The notes below the pieces were generated by a model that was given only the letters and a program-made list of their open reading frames with translations, was not told the DNA's origin and did no database searches. A stretch of DNA of 40,408 nucleotides. Origin: Nitrospiraceae bacterium. GTDB lineage: Bacteria > Nitrospirota > Thermodesulfovibrionia > Thermodesulfovibrionales > UBA6898. The DNA lies in NCBI GenBank assembly GCA_003153275.1, contig PLXX01000089.1, positions 156 through 40,563 of the forward strand. Reading direction: 5' to 3'. Position 1 is the stretch's first letter. The number at the start of each line of letters is the position of its first letter. The translations under genes were made by a program, and so were the position numbers. Below, in pieces: positions 1 through 8,955 of this stretch.

Positions 1-79
1 CGGCATATCCTGCCGCTAAGATATTTCTTGCTCCTACATGATCGGCATTCGCCATACAGTGGCACCTGATACATTTGAA
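1..79 (-). pseudogene. C-terminal remnant of an IS200/IS605 TnpB protein (cut by window edge)
   Basis: The minus strand reads an open fragment of 26 codons that begins just after an in-frame TAG (80-82) and runs off the left edge. It contains a zinc-ribbon half (CIRCHC) followed by NADHVGARNILAAG, which matches the end of TnpB/OrfB proteins, where an Asn-Ala-Asp then Ala-Arg-Asn motif forms the third RuvC part. The rest of the gene is absent: upstream of the stop lie only a hairpin (94-113) and the end of panD. TnpB is an RNA-guided nuclease of IS200/IS605 elements, but this copy lacks the first two RuvC motifs and a start codon within the window, so it is read as a decayed end. What lies beyond position 1 is not visible. 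Confidence 0.6.
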
Positions 80-93
80 CTAACGTCTGATAT

Positions 94-117
94 CCCCGTC
101 CTGAACGGCGGGGTTTT
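94..117. repeat. GC-rich hairpin next to the TnpB remnant
   Basis: CCCCG (94-98) pairs with CGGGG (109-113). The stem can be extended by T99-G108 and C100-G107 around a six-base loop, and TTTT follows on the plus strand. Hairpins of this kind are common at ends of IS200/IS605-type elements, and on the plus strand it could also act as a weak terminator. Its place beside a TnpB fragment favours an element remnant. Confidence 0.4.
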
Positions 118-229
118 ACGGCAATTTCCGGATTGTTACGTAGGGACAACGCAGAATCTCAGCAGAAAGAATACGGCACGTGGGGATGTGATTGTTACCG
201 ATACACGGTCCTGCAGACAGGATGCAGAG

Positions 230-580
230 CTACAGTTTTATCCTGTTGTTGCTGTCAAGTTTGATGATCTTCGGCTTGAGGGCCTTTGCCTTGCTGTCTT
301 CGAGATAGCTGTAACAAAATATGATGATCTTGTCGCCGACAACGCCTTTGCGGGCTGTCGGCCCGTTAAGGCATATCTTCCCGGAGTTTTTCTTTCCGGA
401 AATAACATAGGTTTCAAAGCGCTCGCCGTTGTTCATATTACTGATCATCACCTGTTCGTACGGCAGAATCCCGGCCTTCTTAAGCAGTGTTTCATCAATC
501 GTAATACTCCCTTCATAGGCGAGGTTCGATTCTGTCACCGTCGCCATGTGGAGCTTGGTCCTCAACATACATCTCAGCAT
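230..580 (-). CDS. panD: Aspartate 1-decarboxylase proenzyme
   Basis: PanD decarboxylates L-aspartate to beta-alanine for pantothenate and coenzyme A synthesis in the cytoplasm. The 116-residue protein has the family's normal length. The self-cleavage site is visible as YEGS with the Gly24-Ser25 bond, the same position as in Escherichia coli; Ser25 would become the catalytic pyruvoyl group. The RFETY stretch carries the conserved Arg, Thr and Tyr that assist processing and substrate binding. The start ATG at 580 is preceded by GGGAGG at four bases. The gene follows gatC by 46 bp and is probably cotranscribed with it. Maturation factors such as PanM are not visible here. The next thing downstream is a transposon remnant, so the operon may have been cut there. 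Confidence 0.95.
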   Translation of the reverse strand: MLRCMLRTKLHMATVTESNLAYEGSITIDETLLKKAGILPYEQVMISNMNNGERFETYVISGKKNSGKICLNGPTARKGVVGDKIIIFCYSYLEDSKAKALKPKIIKLDSNNRIKL

Positions 581-626
581 GATGCCTCCCGCGAAACAAC
601 AATAACGAGCTGCATACCCGTCAGAT

Positions 627-905
627 TCATTCGATTATCTTCGGTACACGGTAGAATTCAGAAGTGCCGTCAGGCGCATTGAACAAGGCCTCTTCCCGTG
701 ACAGTGATCTGACAAGGACGTCTTCCCTGACAACATTGGAAATCGTAATAACATGTGACGTAGGCTCTACATGTGTCGTATCCAGTCCGTTCAGGGTATC
801 CACATAACTCAGGATGTTCTCGAGCTGCAACCCGAAGATATTCTTTTCATCTTCAGAGAGTGATAGCCGCGCAAGCCGGGCCACCTGATTGATCGATATC
901 TTCAT
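627..905 (-). CDS. gatC: Aspartyl/glutamyl-tRNA amidotransferase subunit C
   Basis: GatC is the small subunit of the GatCAB complex that converts Glu-tRNA(Gln) and Asp-tRNA(Asn) to the amidated forms; it wraps around GatA and stabilises it. The 92-residue length, the N-terminal VARLARLSLSEDE helix motif and the C-terminal region ending FYRVPKI are typical. The gene begins 11 bp after the helicase stop and no strong ribosome binding site is seen, so coupling to the helicase gene is likely. gatA and gatB, often next in line, are not here: panD follows, then a transposon remnant. They may lie left of the window or elsewhere in the genome. Confidence 0.93.
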   Translation of the reverse strand: MKISINQVARLARLSLSEDEKNIFGLQLENILSYVDTLNGLDTTHVEPTSHVITISNVVREDVLVRSLSREEALFNAPDGTSEFYRVPKIIE

Positions 906-916
906 AATCAGGACCG

Positions 917-3052
917 CTATATCTTGGTGAGGTTGGCCAGTTTCAACGAAAGCCTCTTCATTCCGATATTGGGAAAGTTTACCATCACCTTCTGGTCTTC
1001 GCCATCTCCATAACAGTCGCGAATGACCCCGATGCCCCAGACCGGATGTTTCACCCTGCAGCCGGAGGCGAAGAGAGGTTTCACCTTTGCTATCTCAACT
1101 TTTTTATTGTCCCTGCCGCTTCTGAGCGACTGCGGGTCGGTCACCTTCTCGATCCAGTGACAGTAATCCCTCGGCAGGTTCTTCAGAAACCGGGACGGCT
1201 CCTGTTCCTGTACCCTCGAGTAAAGCCGTCTCTTTTTTGCGCCGGAGAGCAGGAGCAGGTCGCGCGCCCTAGTCATGCCGACATAGAAGAGTCTCCGCTC
1301 CTCAGCGATTTCATCTTCTTTACCGATCGCCTTGAAATACGGCAACACCCCTTCCTCAATCCCTGTGACAAAAACAACGGGGAATTCAAGGCCCTTGGCA
1401 TTATGTAGCGTCATCAGCGCTATATGGTCACCGGATTCATTTTCACGCAGATTGGTCAGCAGCGATACCTTATCAAGGAAGTCACTCATGCCTTTGCCTT
1501 CTGCAGAGGTGATCAGCTCAAGGACGTTCTGCCTGCGATCGTCTTCCAGCCCCTCGCTCAGCCCAGTCTGCTCTGCAATATCTCTCAGTATATCCGCAGC
1601 ATTCCTGGTCTCATTACCCGCCTGATGGCCGGTCTGATGGGCCGCAAGCTGCTCAACCAAGGCCACAAAGCTCTCAAGTTTTTCCCTCGTGGCAGATACA
1701 ATTCCGCTGCTCTTTATGCAAGCCTTGAGGCTATCAAAAAGACAGGCTGACTTTTTCTTGGCCTCGCTCTCTATCTTTGAAAGCGTCGCAGCTCCGATGC
1801 CGCGTGGAGGGCAGTTAATGATCCGCCTGAGGCTCACATTGTCACCATGATTGAAAACAAGGCGAGCATACGCAATGAGGTCCTTAATCTCTTTCCGCTG
1901 ATAAAAGCTGACTCCGCCGACAACCTTATAGGGAAGGCCCCCATCTCGCAGAGCATCCTCTATAGCACGGGACTGCAGGTTGACGCGGTAAAGTATCCCG
2001 ATGTCCTTATAGGCAAATGCTCCCTTGAGATACAGCTCCCTGATAATCTTCGCAATATGTCTAGCTTCTTCTTCTTCATTATTAAGCCAGCAGAAATGGA
2101 CCTTCTCCCCTGGGCCCTTATCGGTCCAGAGTTTTTTGTCATTCCGGTTGGTGTTCTTCGAGATCACAGCATGCGAGGCGTCAAGGATATTCTGGGTCGA
2201 CCGGTAGTTCTGCTCAAGCCTGACAATCCTGGCCCCTGGAAAATCTTTCTCGAAGTTCAAGATATGCTGGACATCAGCACCGCGGAAGCGGTAGATGCTC
2301 TGGTCGTCATCCCCAACCGCACAGATATTCTTATGCTGTTTTGCCATCAGCTTCACGAGCTGGTACTGTGAAAAATTCAGGTCCTGAAATTCGTCGACCA
2401 TGATATATACAAAAAGCTGCTGATATTTTTTCAGGACCTTTGGATGCTCCTGAAACAGCTTCACCGTCAGCATGATCAGATCGTCAAAATCAAGGGCGTT
2501 CGACCTCTGCAGCTCGTCCTGGTACCGCACGTAGACCTTTGCCAGCTTCTCATCAAAGCCAAACCCATCGCCTGCCGTAAGAAACTGGTCAGGCCCCACG
2601 AGCGAGGCCTTGAGGAAGTTTATCCGGGATGAAACACCTTTATAGAGCGCTTCATAGATCTTGAAATCCTTCAGGATATGTCGTATCAAATTACAGCGGT
2701 CGTCTTCGTCGTATATCGAAAAGTCGGGGGAATACCCGAGATGTTTGATCTCCCTGCGGAGAATCTTCCCGCATTGTGAATGGAGCGTACCGATCCAAGA
2801 ATCGCGAATGTCATTTGAAATGAGCCCTGCAATCCGAGCTTTCATCTCTTCTGCAGCCCTGTTCGTAAACGTGACGGCCAAAATCGCATCGATTGGATTC
2901 TTCTGGGTCTTGATGAGATAGGCGAACTTGTGGGTAATTACCTTTGTTTTTCCGCTACCTGCACCGGCGAGGACCAGAAGGGGACCATTGATGTGTTGCA
3001 AGGCTTCTTTCTGCTGGGGATTGAGATCCTGCATTAACCCTTCTTTAGACAT
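917..3052 (-). CDS. pcrA: PcrA/UvrD-type superfamily 1A DNA helicase
   Basis: This is a 3'-5' ATP-dependent DNA helicase of the UvrD/Rep/PcrA group, used in nucleotide excision and mismatch repair and in clearing replication blocks. All SF1 motifs are visible in order: Walker A GAGSGKT (residues 30-36), motif Ia AVTFTNRAAEEM, Walker B VDEFQD, motif III GDDDQSIYRFRGA, motif IV LEQNYRST, motif V TLHNAKGLEFPVVF and motif VI RRLFYVGMTRA. The C-terminus (GCRVKHPVWGIGVI onward) is the Tudor-like domain that in PcrA contacts RNA polymerase. The length of 711 residues is normal. ATG at 3052 has GGAG about 12 bases upstream; the in-frame ATG at codon 7 has a better placed AGAAGG and is an equally good start. 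A palindrome GTTATtctATAAC lies in the upstream gap. Confidence 0.93.
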   Translation of the reverse strand: MSKEGLMQDLNPQQKEALQHINGPLLVLAGAGSGKTKVITHKFAYLIKTQKNPIDAILAVTFTNRAAEEMKARIAGLISNDIRDSWIGTLHSQCGKILRREIKHLGYSPDFSIYDEDDRCNLIRHILKDFKIYEALYKGVSSRINFLKASLVGPDQFLTAGDGFGFDEKLAKVYVRYQDELQRSNALDFDDLIMLTVKLFQEHPKVLKKYQQLFVYIMVDEFQDLNFSQYQLVKLMAKQHKNICAVGDDDQSIYRFRGADVQHILNFEKDFPGARIVRLEQNYRSTQNILDASHAVISKNTNRNDKKLWTDKGPGEKVHFCWLNNEEEEARHIAKIIRELYLKGAFAYKDIGILYRVNLQSRAIEDALRDGGLPYKVVGGVSFYQRKEIKDLIAYARLVFNHGDNVSLRRIINCPPRGIGAATLSKIESEAKKKSACLFDSLKACIKSSGIVSATREKLESFVALVEQLAAHQTGHQAGNETRNAADILRDIAEQTGLSEGLEDDRRQNVLELITSAEGKGMSDFLDKVSLLTNLRENESGDHIALMTLHNAKGLEFPVVFVTGIEEGVLPYFKAIGKEDEIAEERRLFYVGMTRARDLLLLSGAKKRRLYSRVQEQEPSRFLKNLPRDYCHWIEKVTDPQSLRSGRDNKKVEIAKVKPLFASGCRVKHPVWGIGVIRDCYGDGEDQKVMVNFPNIGMKRLSLKLANLTKI

Positions 3053-3136
3053 CGATTTTTTGCTCCGTGGTTTTTCGACTAGTTATAGAATAACAAATAT
3101 AGGCCTTTTAAATCCAGCGTGCATAGCATCCTGAGG

Positions 3137-4963
3137 TCATTCGACCGTCACACTCTTCGCCAGATTCCGCGGTTGATCAACGTCGCAGCCCCTGAGCACA
3201 CCGATATGATAGGCAAGGAGCTGCAGCGGCACCACAAGCAAAATCGCCAGGAGATACGGGTTCGTCTCAGGGACCAGAATACAGCGATGCGAAATGCCGC
3301 AAACATCCTCGCACGCCTGCGACGCAACGGCGATCACCTTCCCTCCACGACTCTTCACCTCCTGGATACTCGTCAGCATCTTCTCATAGAGACCGTCTTT
3401 CGCCACCAGGATGACAACCGGGAGGTCCTCGTCGATCAGGGCAATCGGACCATGCTTCATCTCTCCGGCCGCATATCCCTCCGCATGGATATAGGAAATC
3501 TCCTTTAGTTTCAGCGCGCCCTCGAGCGCCATGGGGAAGTTGATCCCCCGGCCAAGGTAGATAAATCCGCGTGCCCTGCTGAACTCACTGGCAATGCCTT
3601 TGACTGTGTCATCCAACGACAGCACTGTTTCGATCTTGCCGGGGAGCATGAGCAAATCCTGAAGTAATGCACGCGACCGTTCGCCGTCGAGCAGGCCCTT
3701 CACTTGCCCAAAGGCTATCGCCAGAAGATAGACCGCGGCGAACTGTGCCACAAATGCCTTGGTCGAGGCAACCCCGATCTCAGGCCCGGAATGCGTATAA
3801 AAAACAGCCGCTGCTTCCCGGGCCGACGTGCTTCCCACGACATTACAGATACTTAACATGCAAGCGCCAAGCCGCTTTGCCTCCCGCTGGGCAGCCAGGG
3901 TGTCGGCTGTCTCACCGGACTGGGTGATAACGACCATCAGGTTCTCATTATTGATAAGAGGCCGCCGGTGCCGGAATTCTGATGCAATGTCGACCTCCAC
4001 CGGTATCCGGGCAAGTTCCTCAATCATATACTTGGCGGCAAGGGCAGCATGCCAGGATGTACCGCAGGCAACGATGAATATCTTTTTGACCGGCAGCAGC
4101 ATCTCACGGGACAGCCCGAACTCGTCAAGACTGACCTCGCCAGTCTCCATTGAAAAACGCCCTCTGATCGTATCTTCCACGGCGCGGGGCTGCTCGAATA
4201 TCTCCTTTAGCATAAAGTGACGATAACCGCCTTTCTCTGCCATTGCGGGACTCCAGGTGATCGAGACGACCTCTTTCCGGACCGGCTCACCTTCAAGCGT
4301 TGAAATAACCACGCCATCATTGGTGAGGACAACCATCTCTCCTTCATCCAAGAAGATAACATCCCGCGAATAGTGCATGAACGCAGGAACATCTGAGGCA
4401 ATAAAAGATTCTCCGTCGCCGAGACCGACCACAAGCGGGCTGTCCTTCCTCACGCCGATGATCTTGCCCGGCTCCTTCTCGTTGATCACCGCGAGCGCAT
4501 AGGCACCCTTGACCTCTTTAAGCGCAGCCCTGACCGCATCTTCTGTAGACATAGTGCAGGCATAATCATTAATGAGGTGGCAGAGGACCTCCGTGTCGGT
4601 GTCCGAGCTGAAGGTATGTCCCCTGTCCGACAGCATTTGCTTAAGGACGAGATAGTTCTCGATAATCCCGTTATGAACAACGACGATGCCGCCGGACCGG
4701 TGCGGGTGCGCATTTTCTTCAGACGGCTTCCCGTGTGTCGCCCATCGGGTATGACCGATGGCGGTTGTCGCCGATAGCTTTTCCGCCTCCACGATTGCAG
4801 CCAGGCCCCGTATCTTTCCCTTGCACCGCCTTACTTCTATTCCTTTGTCAGAGAAGAAGGCGACACCCGCAGAGTCATAGCCACGATACTCCAGCCTTTT
4901 CAACCCCTCAAGGACGACCGTCACCGCGTTCTTGTTCCCTATATACCCGATTATGCCGCACAT
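3137..4963 (-). CDS. glmS: Glutamine-fructose-6-phosphate aminotransferase (isomerising)
   Basis: GlmS makes glucosamine-6-phosphate from fructose-6-phosphate and glutamine, the entry step to UDP-GlcNAc for peptidoglycan and lipopolysaccharide. The N-terminal Ntn glutaminase begins MCGIIGYIG with the nucleophile Cys2, and contains HTRWATHG and the glutamine-binding SDTDTEV region. Two SIS isomerase domains follow (CGTSWHAALA; TQSGETADT; LGRGINFPMALEGALKLKE), and the protein ends with DQPRNLAKSVTVE, the conserved C-terminal loop. At 608 residues it is full length. It lies 64 bp after glmU in the same direction, so two steps of the same pathway are probably coexpressed. I saw no glmS ribozyme in the short upstream gap. 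Confidence 0.97.
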   Translation of the reverse strand: MCGIIGYIGNKNAVTVVLEGLKRLEYRGYDSAGVAFFSDKGIEVRRCKGKIRGLAAIVEAEKLSATTAIGHTRWATHGKPSEENAHPHRSGGIVVVHNGIIENYLVLKQMLSDRGHTFSSDTDTEVLCHLINDYACTMSTEDAVRAALKEVKGAYALAVINEKEPGKIIGVRKDSPLVVGLGDGESFIASDVPAFMHYSRDVIFLDEGEMVVLTNDGVVISTLEGEPVRKEVVSITWSPAMAEKGGYRHFMLKEIFEQPRAVEDTIRGRFSMETGEVSLDEFGLSREMLLPVKKIFIVACGTSWHAALAAKYMIEELARIPVEVDIASEFRHRRPLINNENLMVVITQSGETADTLAAQREAKRLGACMLSICNVVGSTSAREAAAVFYTHSGPEIGVASTKAFVAQFAAVYLLAIAFGQVKGLLDGERSRALLQDLLMLPGKIETVLSLDDTVKGIASEFSRARGFIYLGRGINFPMALEGALKLKEISYIHAEGYAAGEMKHGPIALIDEDLPVVILVAKDGLYEKMLTSIQEVKSRGGKVIAVASQACEDVCGISHRCILVPETNPYLLAILLVVPLQLLAYHIGVLRGCDVDQPRNLAKSVTVE

Positions 4964-5027
4964 ATTCTATTCACCTGCCCCTCTCTCTACAAATGACAAT
5001 AATCTTTTCAAAAAATCCCGGACTCTG

Positions 5028-6455
5028 CTATGTTTTCTTCTTTCTTCGTTTTTTCGCCCAACCCGGAATGTGCTGCTGCGCCACCCGGCTGACCGCAAGG
5101 GCCTCCCGTGGTACATCTTTCGTAATGGTCGATCCTGCGCCGACATAAGCGCCCTTACCGATCCGGACCGGGGCAACGAGCTGGGAATCGCTCCCGATAA
5201 AAACCCCGTCCTCTATGACAGTCAAATGCTTATTTACTCCGTCATAGTTGCAGGTGATCGTGCCGGCACCGATATTGACACCCCGACCGATCTGCGCATC
5301 CCCCAGATAACTCAGGTGCGAGGCCTTGCTCGCTTGCCCGACCTTTGTTTTCTTCAGCTCGACGAAATTCCCGATGCGGGCATTCCGTCCCACTACCGAC
5401 CCCGGCCTGATATGCGCAAAAGGACCAATCATCGCAGCATCGTTAATTGAAGACCCCTCAATGACCGACGAGTCCTTTATCATCACGCGGTTCCCGATCC
5501 GGCTGTCCTTTATTCTCGCATTCGGATAGATGACCGAGCCCCTGCCGATTGTGGTCGAACCTTCAAGATAAACATTCGGATAGATTGTGGTCGTCGCGCC
5601 GATGCTGACCGTGTGATCGATGTACACCAGACCAGGATCAATGAAATCAACCCCCTTTTCGATCAGCAGGGCGATGATCTTCTTTCTCATGAGTCCTGCG
5701 GCCCTGATGAGTTCAAAACGGGTATTGACCCCCATGAACTCCTCCTCCAGGCCGATGCAGCAGGCAGATGCCCTAAGGCCTTTCTTCCCCGCAAGAGACA
5801 CAATGTCAGTCAGATAATATTCCTTTTTTTGCAGGTTCAACGGTATAGCATCGAGGATCCTGAGTGCAGCGCTACTTAAAACATAAACACCGCTGTTCAC
5901 CTCGGTAATCTTCCTCTGTTCCCCGTCGGCATCCTTTTCTTCCACAATCGCTGAGACATTCCCTGCGCTGTCCCTGACAACTCTGCCGTATGCCTCCGGG
6001 TTGCCGGCGAGGAAAGAAAGAACCGTAATATCATTTCTCCGCTGACGATGCTGTTTCAAAAGGCTTCTGATCGTTTCTGCCCTTACAAGTGGGGTATCAC
6101 CGTTCAGCACCACCAGATCCCCCTGAAGCCCCTTCAGCTCGGGAAGGGCGCAGAGCACCGCATGTCCGGTACCCAGCGGCTCCGCCTGCAGGGCGAACGA
6201 AATGCCCCCTGCATCGGTCCCTGAATAAATCCCTGAATCAATTGCTGACCCCGGCGATGGACCGATAATCGCATCACGTATCAGTTCCAGATGCCTCCCT
6301 GCCACCACCACAATCTTATCCGGTCGCATCTGCCTGACCGTGCCGAGCACTGCACCAATCATCGGCATCCCGCAGATCCGGTGGAGGACCTTGGGGACGG
6401 CGGACTTCATTCGCTTTCCCTCACCTGCAGCGAGTATTACAACCGCAGTCTTCAC
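5028..6455 (-). CDS. glmU: Bifunctional GlmU: GlcN-1-P acetyltransferase / GlcNAc-1-P uridyltransferase
   Basis: GlmU acetylates glucosamine-1-phosphate and then couples it to UTP, giving UDP-GlcNAc. The N-terminal half is a nucleotidyltransferase (LAAGEGKRMKSAVPKVLH, a slight variant of the usual GxGTRM loop; VLNGDTPL binds the metal). The C-terminal half, from about residue 255, is a left-handed beta helix of hexapeptide repeats with the acetyltransferase signature residues in FVELKKTKVG, SHLSYLGDA and GAGTITCNYDG. The tail is short and lysine/arginine-rich (KKRRKKKT). Translation starts at a GTG that overlaps the DUF502 stop in a GTGA, so the two genes are coupled. The 475 residues fit the family. 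Confidence 0.96.
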   Translation of the reverse strand: MKTAVVILAAGEGKRMKSAVPKVLHRICGMPMIGAVLGTVRQMRPDKIVVVAGRHLELIRDAIIGPSPGSAIDSGIYSGTDAGGISFALQAEPLGTGHAVLCALPELKGLQGDLVVLNGDTPLVRAETIRSLLKQHRQRRNDITVLSFLAGNPEAYGRVVRDSAGNVSAIVEEKDADGEQRKITEVNSGVYVLSSAALRILDAIPLNLQKKEYYLTDIVSLAGKKGLRASACCIGLEEEFMGVNTRFELIRAAGLMRKKIIALLIEKGVDFIDPGLVYIDHTVSIGATTTIYPNVYLEGSTTIGRGSVIYPNARIKDSRIGNRVMIKDSSVIEGSSINDAAMIGPFAHIRPGSVVGRNARIGNFVELKKTKVGQASKASHLSYLGDAQIGRGVNIGAGTITCNYDGVNKHLTVIEDGVFIGSDSQLVAPVRIGKGAYVGAGSTITKDVPREALAVSRVAQQHIPGWAKKRRKKKT

Positions 6456-7072
6456 TCGTGGGCCTCACCAATCCTGTTCGGCGCGGCAATGCCTCCCGAT
6501 AATATAATTTTGATCCCCTCGTCAATCGGAATGTCTGTATAAAAAAGATCGTTGTCGCAGACCAGCACAATCTCCCCCAGGTAGAGGTTGTTCGTCGGCA
6601 CATAGACCGCGCGCAGGACCGTTTCCCGGTTGCTGCCCGCAATCACGGTACTCTCTTTTGTCAGAAATCCGAAGGTGTACATGCCCTGACGGGGATATTC
6701 GATGATCACGAACTTTTTGAACGAGGCGTTTTTGCTCTCGGGAGAAAAGGCATCAACAAGCTGTTTGACTGCAGTATAGAACCCCTTAAAAACCGGAAGC
6801 CTCAAAAAGATATTTTCGAAAATCGCGATTATCTTCTTGCCAAAGACATTCGTCGAGATGATCCCCACAATAAAAATCAGGACAATGGCAGAGATGAACC
6901 CGAGCCCCGGCGTATGATATCCGAGGAACTTGAAATAAAACGGTTCGAGCAGGCTGTCGACAAAGGCAACAAACTTGCCGATCACCAGCACCGTAATGAT
7001 AGCCGGGATTGAGACGAAAAGCCCGGCAATAAATTTCCGTTTGAAGCTTGCGCTGATCGTCGATCTTGTCAT
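6452..7072 (-). CDS. DUF502 family inner-membrane protein
   Basis: This 206-residue protein belongs to the DUF502 family of membrane proteins, whose molecular function is not established. Two hydrophobic segments are visible near the N-terminus (about residues 14-38, FIAGLFVSIPAIITVLVIG, and 58-80, LGFISAIVLIFIVGII), followed by the conserved PVFKGFYTAVKQLVDAFSP stretch and a soluble domain of beta character with GFLTKES and VYVPTNNLYLGE. It sits between a YebC-family gene (18 bp gap) and glmU (4-base overlap), which suggests one transcription unit, but this gives no clear functional clue. Confidence 0.85.
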   Translation of the reverse strand: MTRSTISASFKRKFIAGLFVSIPAIITVLVIGKFVAFVDSLLEPFYFKFLGYHTPGLGFISAIVLIFIVGIISTNVFGKKIIAIFENIFLRLPVFKGFYTAVKQLVDAFSPESKNASFKKFVIIEYPRQGMYTFGFLTKESTVIAGSNRETVLRAVYVPTNNLYLGEIVLVCDNDLFYTDIPIDEGIKIILSGGIAAPNRIGEAHE

Positions 7073-7090
7073 AGCAATTGGAGCAGCCGG

Positions 7091-7846
7091 TTACTTGCCA
7101 AGTCTTTCCGCAACATCATCAGGGATATCAAAGTTCGCATACACATTCTGGATATCGTCATGCTCTTCAAGGGCATCCATCAATCTGAGCATCTGCTCGG
7201 CGGCCTTTTCATCAAGGACCACATAGTTCTTCGGAAGCATCGTCACTTCAGCCGACGCGATCGGCACCGAAGCCTTTTCAAGCGCTTCTTTGACCACAGG
7301 CAAATCTTCGGGAAACGTTATGACCTCAAAGCTTTCCTCCTCCGGCTCGTTCCGCATATCTTCAGCGCCCGCATCGAGCGCAACCGACATCACCGTATCT
7401 TCTGACGCCGCTGTCTTGTCGATAAGGATATACCCCTTCTTCTCAAACATCCATGAAACGCACCCGGTCTCGCCCAAGTTGCCGCTGTTTTTCGAGAGAA
7501 TAAACCGTATCTCAGGAAGCGTCCTGTTTTTGTTATCGGTCAGTATCTCCATGATAATCGCAACACCGGCAGGGCCGTAGCCTTCATACACCGACTCCTC
7601 ATAGGTGACCCCCGGAAGCTCGCCGGTCCCTTTCATGATCGCCTTCTTGATATTGTCATGGGGCATGTTTACTTCCTTGGCGCTCTCTATGGCAGTCCTG
7701 AGCCTCGGGTTTCCTCCCGGATCACCGCCTCCAATCCGCGCCGCGATTGAGATCTCCTTGACTATCTTTGTGAAAACCTTGCCCCTCTTTGCGTCAGTGT
7801 TGGCCTTCTTATGCTTAATCTGAGACCATTTTGAGTGTCCAGACAC
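7091..7846 (-). CDS. YebC/PmpR (TACO1-like) family protein
   Basis: Members of this family act in translation of difficult proline-rich stretches or as DNA-binding regulators; which role applies here cannot be told. The protein begins [20 protein letters not shown] and has the three-domain arrangement of the family, with [21 protein letters not shown] and a C-terminal region ending DVAERLGK. I set the start at the GTG at 7846: it is preceded by GGGAGG seven bases upstream and places the family's usual (M)SGHSKW at the N-terminus. An ATG at 7861 would add five residues encoded by the ribosome binding site itself. The protein is then 251 residues, a typical length. Confidence 0.93.
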   Translation of the reverse strand: MSGHSKWSQIKHKKANTDAKRGKVFTKIVKEISIAARIGGGDPGGNPRLRTAIESAKEVNMPHDNIKKAIMKGTGELPGVTYEESVYEGYGPAGVAIIMEILTDNKNRTLPEIRFILSKNSGNLGETGCVSWMFEKKGYILIDKTAASEDTVMSVALDAGAEDMRNEPEEESFEVITFPEDLPVVKEALEKASVPIASAEVTMLPKNYVVLDEKAAEQMLRLMDALEEHDDIQNVYANFDIPDDVAERLGK

Positions 7847-8073
7847 GTAAAAACCTCCCATAAAGATAATTAATACTGTTTATATTTTTGTCCTTGCCGC
7901 TTTTCTTTTTCAGCAGCTCGTCCAGATGCTGTTTTGCAATTGACCCTCGCGGGATTTGGGAAATAACGAAAAAAAAGATGTATACCTCAACAATAATACC
8001 AGGGATTTCCGCATTACTTTTATAATAATTCCAGGGGGTTGAAGCTGTCAAGGCTTTGGCAATCGCCCATGGA

Positions 8074-8952
8074 TCAAAGAGGGGGCAGATAGTGCGATAG
8101 AAAAGTCTCTAGGCCATCAATATAAGCCTTGCCCGAGAGTAAGAATCCTTCGTTGTGTCCCCCGTTAATAGTGAGAAACTCCTTCGGCCCTGCCGCCTTA
8201 TCAAAAAGCCTCACTCCCTGCTCAAAGGGCAGAACCTCATCCTCTCTGCTATGGATAAAAAGCTTCGGCACCCTGATTTTTCCGACCTTTTCTATTGATG
8301 CATACTGGTATCGCGCGAGAAGCCTGACCGGCAGATAAGGAAATAACTTCTTCCCCAACTCAGGCACTGAGGTAAATCCGGATTCCATAATGAGAAGACC
8401 CGCCTGTTTGCGATTAGCCATCTCCGCGGCAACGGCACTACCCAGAGAACGCCCGAAGAGGACTATCGTTTCCGGCTTTATCCCAAGGTCCCCGACAAGG
8501 TATTCCCATGCTGCTTCAGCATCCCGATAGGTCCCTTCCTCGTCCGGAGAACCCAGGCTCTTCCCATATCCGCGATAATCAAAAATGAGCACGCTGAGGC
8601 CGAGACGGTGAAATATTTGAATTGAGTCTAGCCGGTGAGAGATATTACCCGCGTTTCCATGACAAAAGAGCACGAAACCCCGGGCATCCTCTGCCGGGAT
8701 GTACCACGCAGATATATCTACATTGTCCCGGGTCCGCAACGTCAACTCCTGATATGCCAGCCCGATGTTGCGAGGAGTTGCCTCTATCACCTTTGAAGGA
8801 ACAAAAAGCATGGAGCCCTGCCGTAGATAGACAAAGACAACGAGGAGGAGATAGGCGATCGCAAATCCGGCAACAATCAGCTGCAGCATTCTCCCTGCTC
8901 TAATGGAGAAACTTACCCGCAAGAACAAAGAGAGACGTGTGATTCCGAACAA
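8074..8952 (-). CDS. Membrane-anchored alpha/beta hydrolase (YfhR/BEM46-like)
   Basis: A serine hydrolase of the alpha/beta fold with an N-terminal membrane anchor (LIVAGFAIAYLLLVVFVYL, about residues 25-43). The core shows FCHGNAGN (oxyanion region), FDYRGYGKS, the nucleophile elbow FGRSLGSA with Ser169, a likely acid in HSREDEVLP and the catalytic His in GGHNEG. The substrate is unknown; relatives are called YfhR/BEM46-like peptidases or esterases. The first possible start is the TTG at 8952, four bases downstream of the GGDEF/EAL stop; an in-frame ATG at 8889 (residue 22) is an alternative that still keeps the membrane segment. It is probably the last gene of the GGDEF/EAL transcript. Confidence 0.85.
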   Translation of the reverse strand: MFGITRLSLFLRVSFSIRAGRMLQLIVAGFAIAYLLLVVFVYLRQGSMLFVPSKVIEATPRNIGLAYQELTLRTRDNVDISAWYIPAEDARGFVLFCHGNAGNISHRLDSIQIFHRLGLSVLIFDYRGYGKSLGSPDEEGTYRDAEAAWEYLVGDLGIKPETIVLFGRSLGSAVAAEMANRKQAGLLIMESGFTSVPELGKKLFPYLPVRLLARYQYASIEKVGKIRVPKLFIHSREDEVLPFEQGVRLFDKAAGPKEFLTINGGHNEGFLLSGKAYIDGLETFLSHYLPPL

Positions 8953-8955
8953 GCG

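Noticed and set aside
38-682. Long plus-strand open frame over panD and gatC
   Set aside because: It runs antisense to two clear genes and resembles no protein.
7815-8051. 78-codon minus-strand frame between the hydrolase and yebC genes
   Set aside because: It overlaps the yebC start in another frame, has no good ribosome binding site and no recognisable motif. The 7847-8073 gap otherwise shows nothing I can name.
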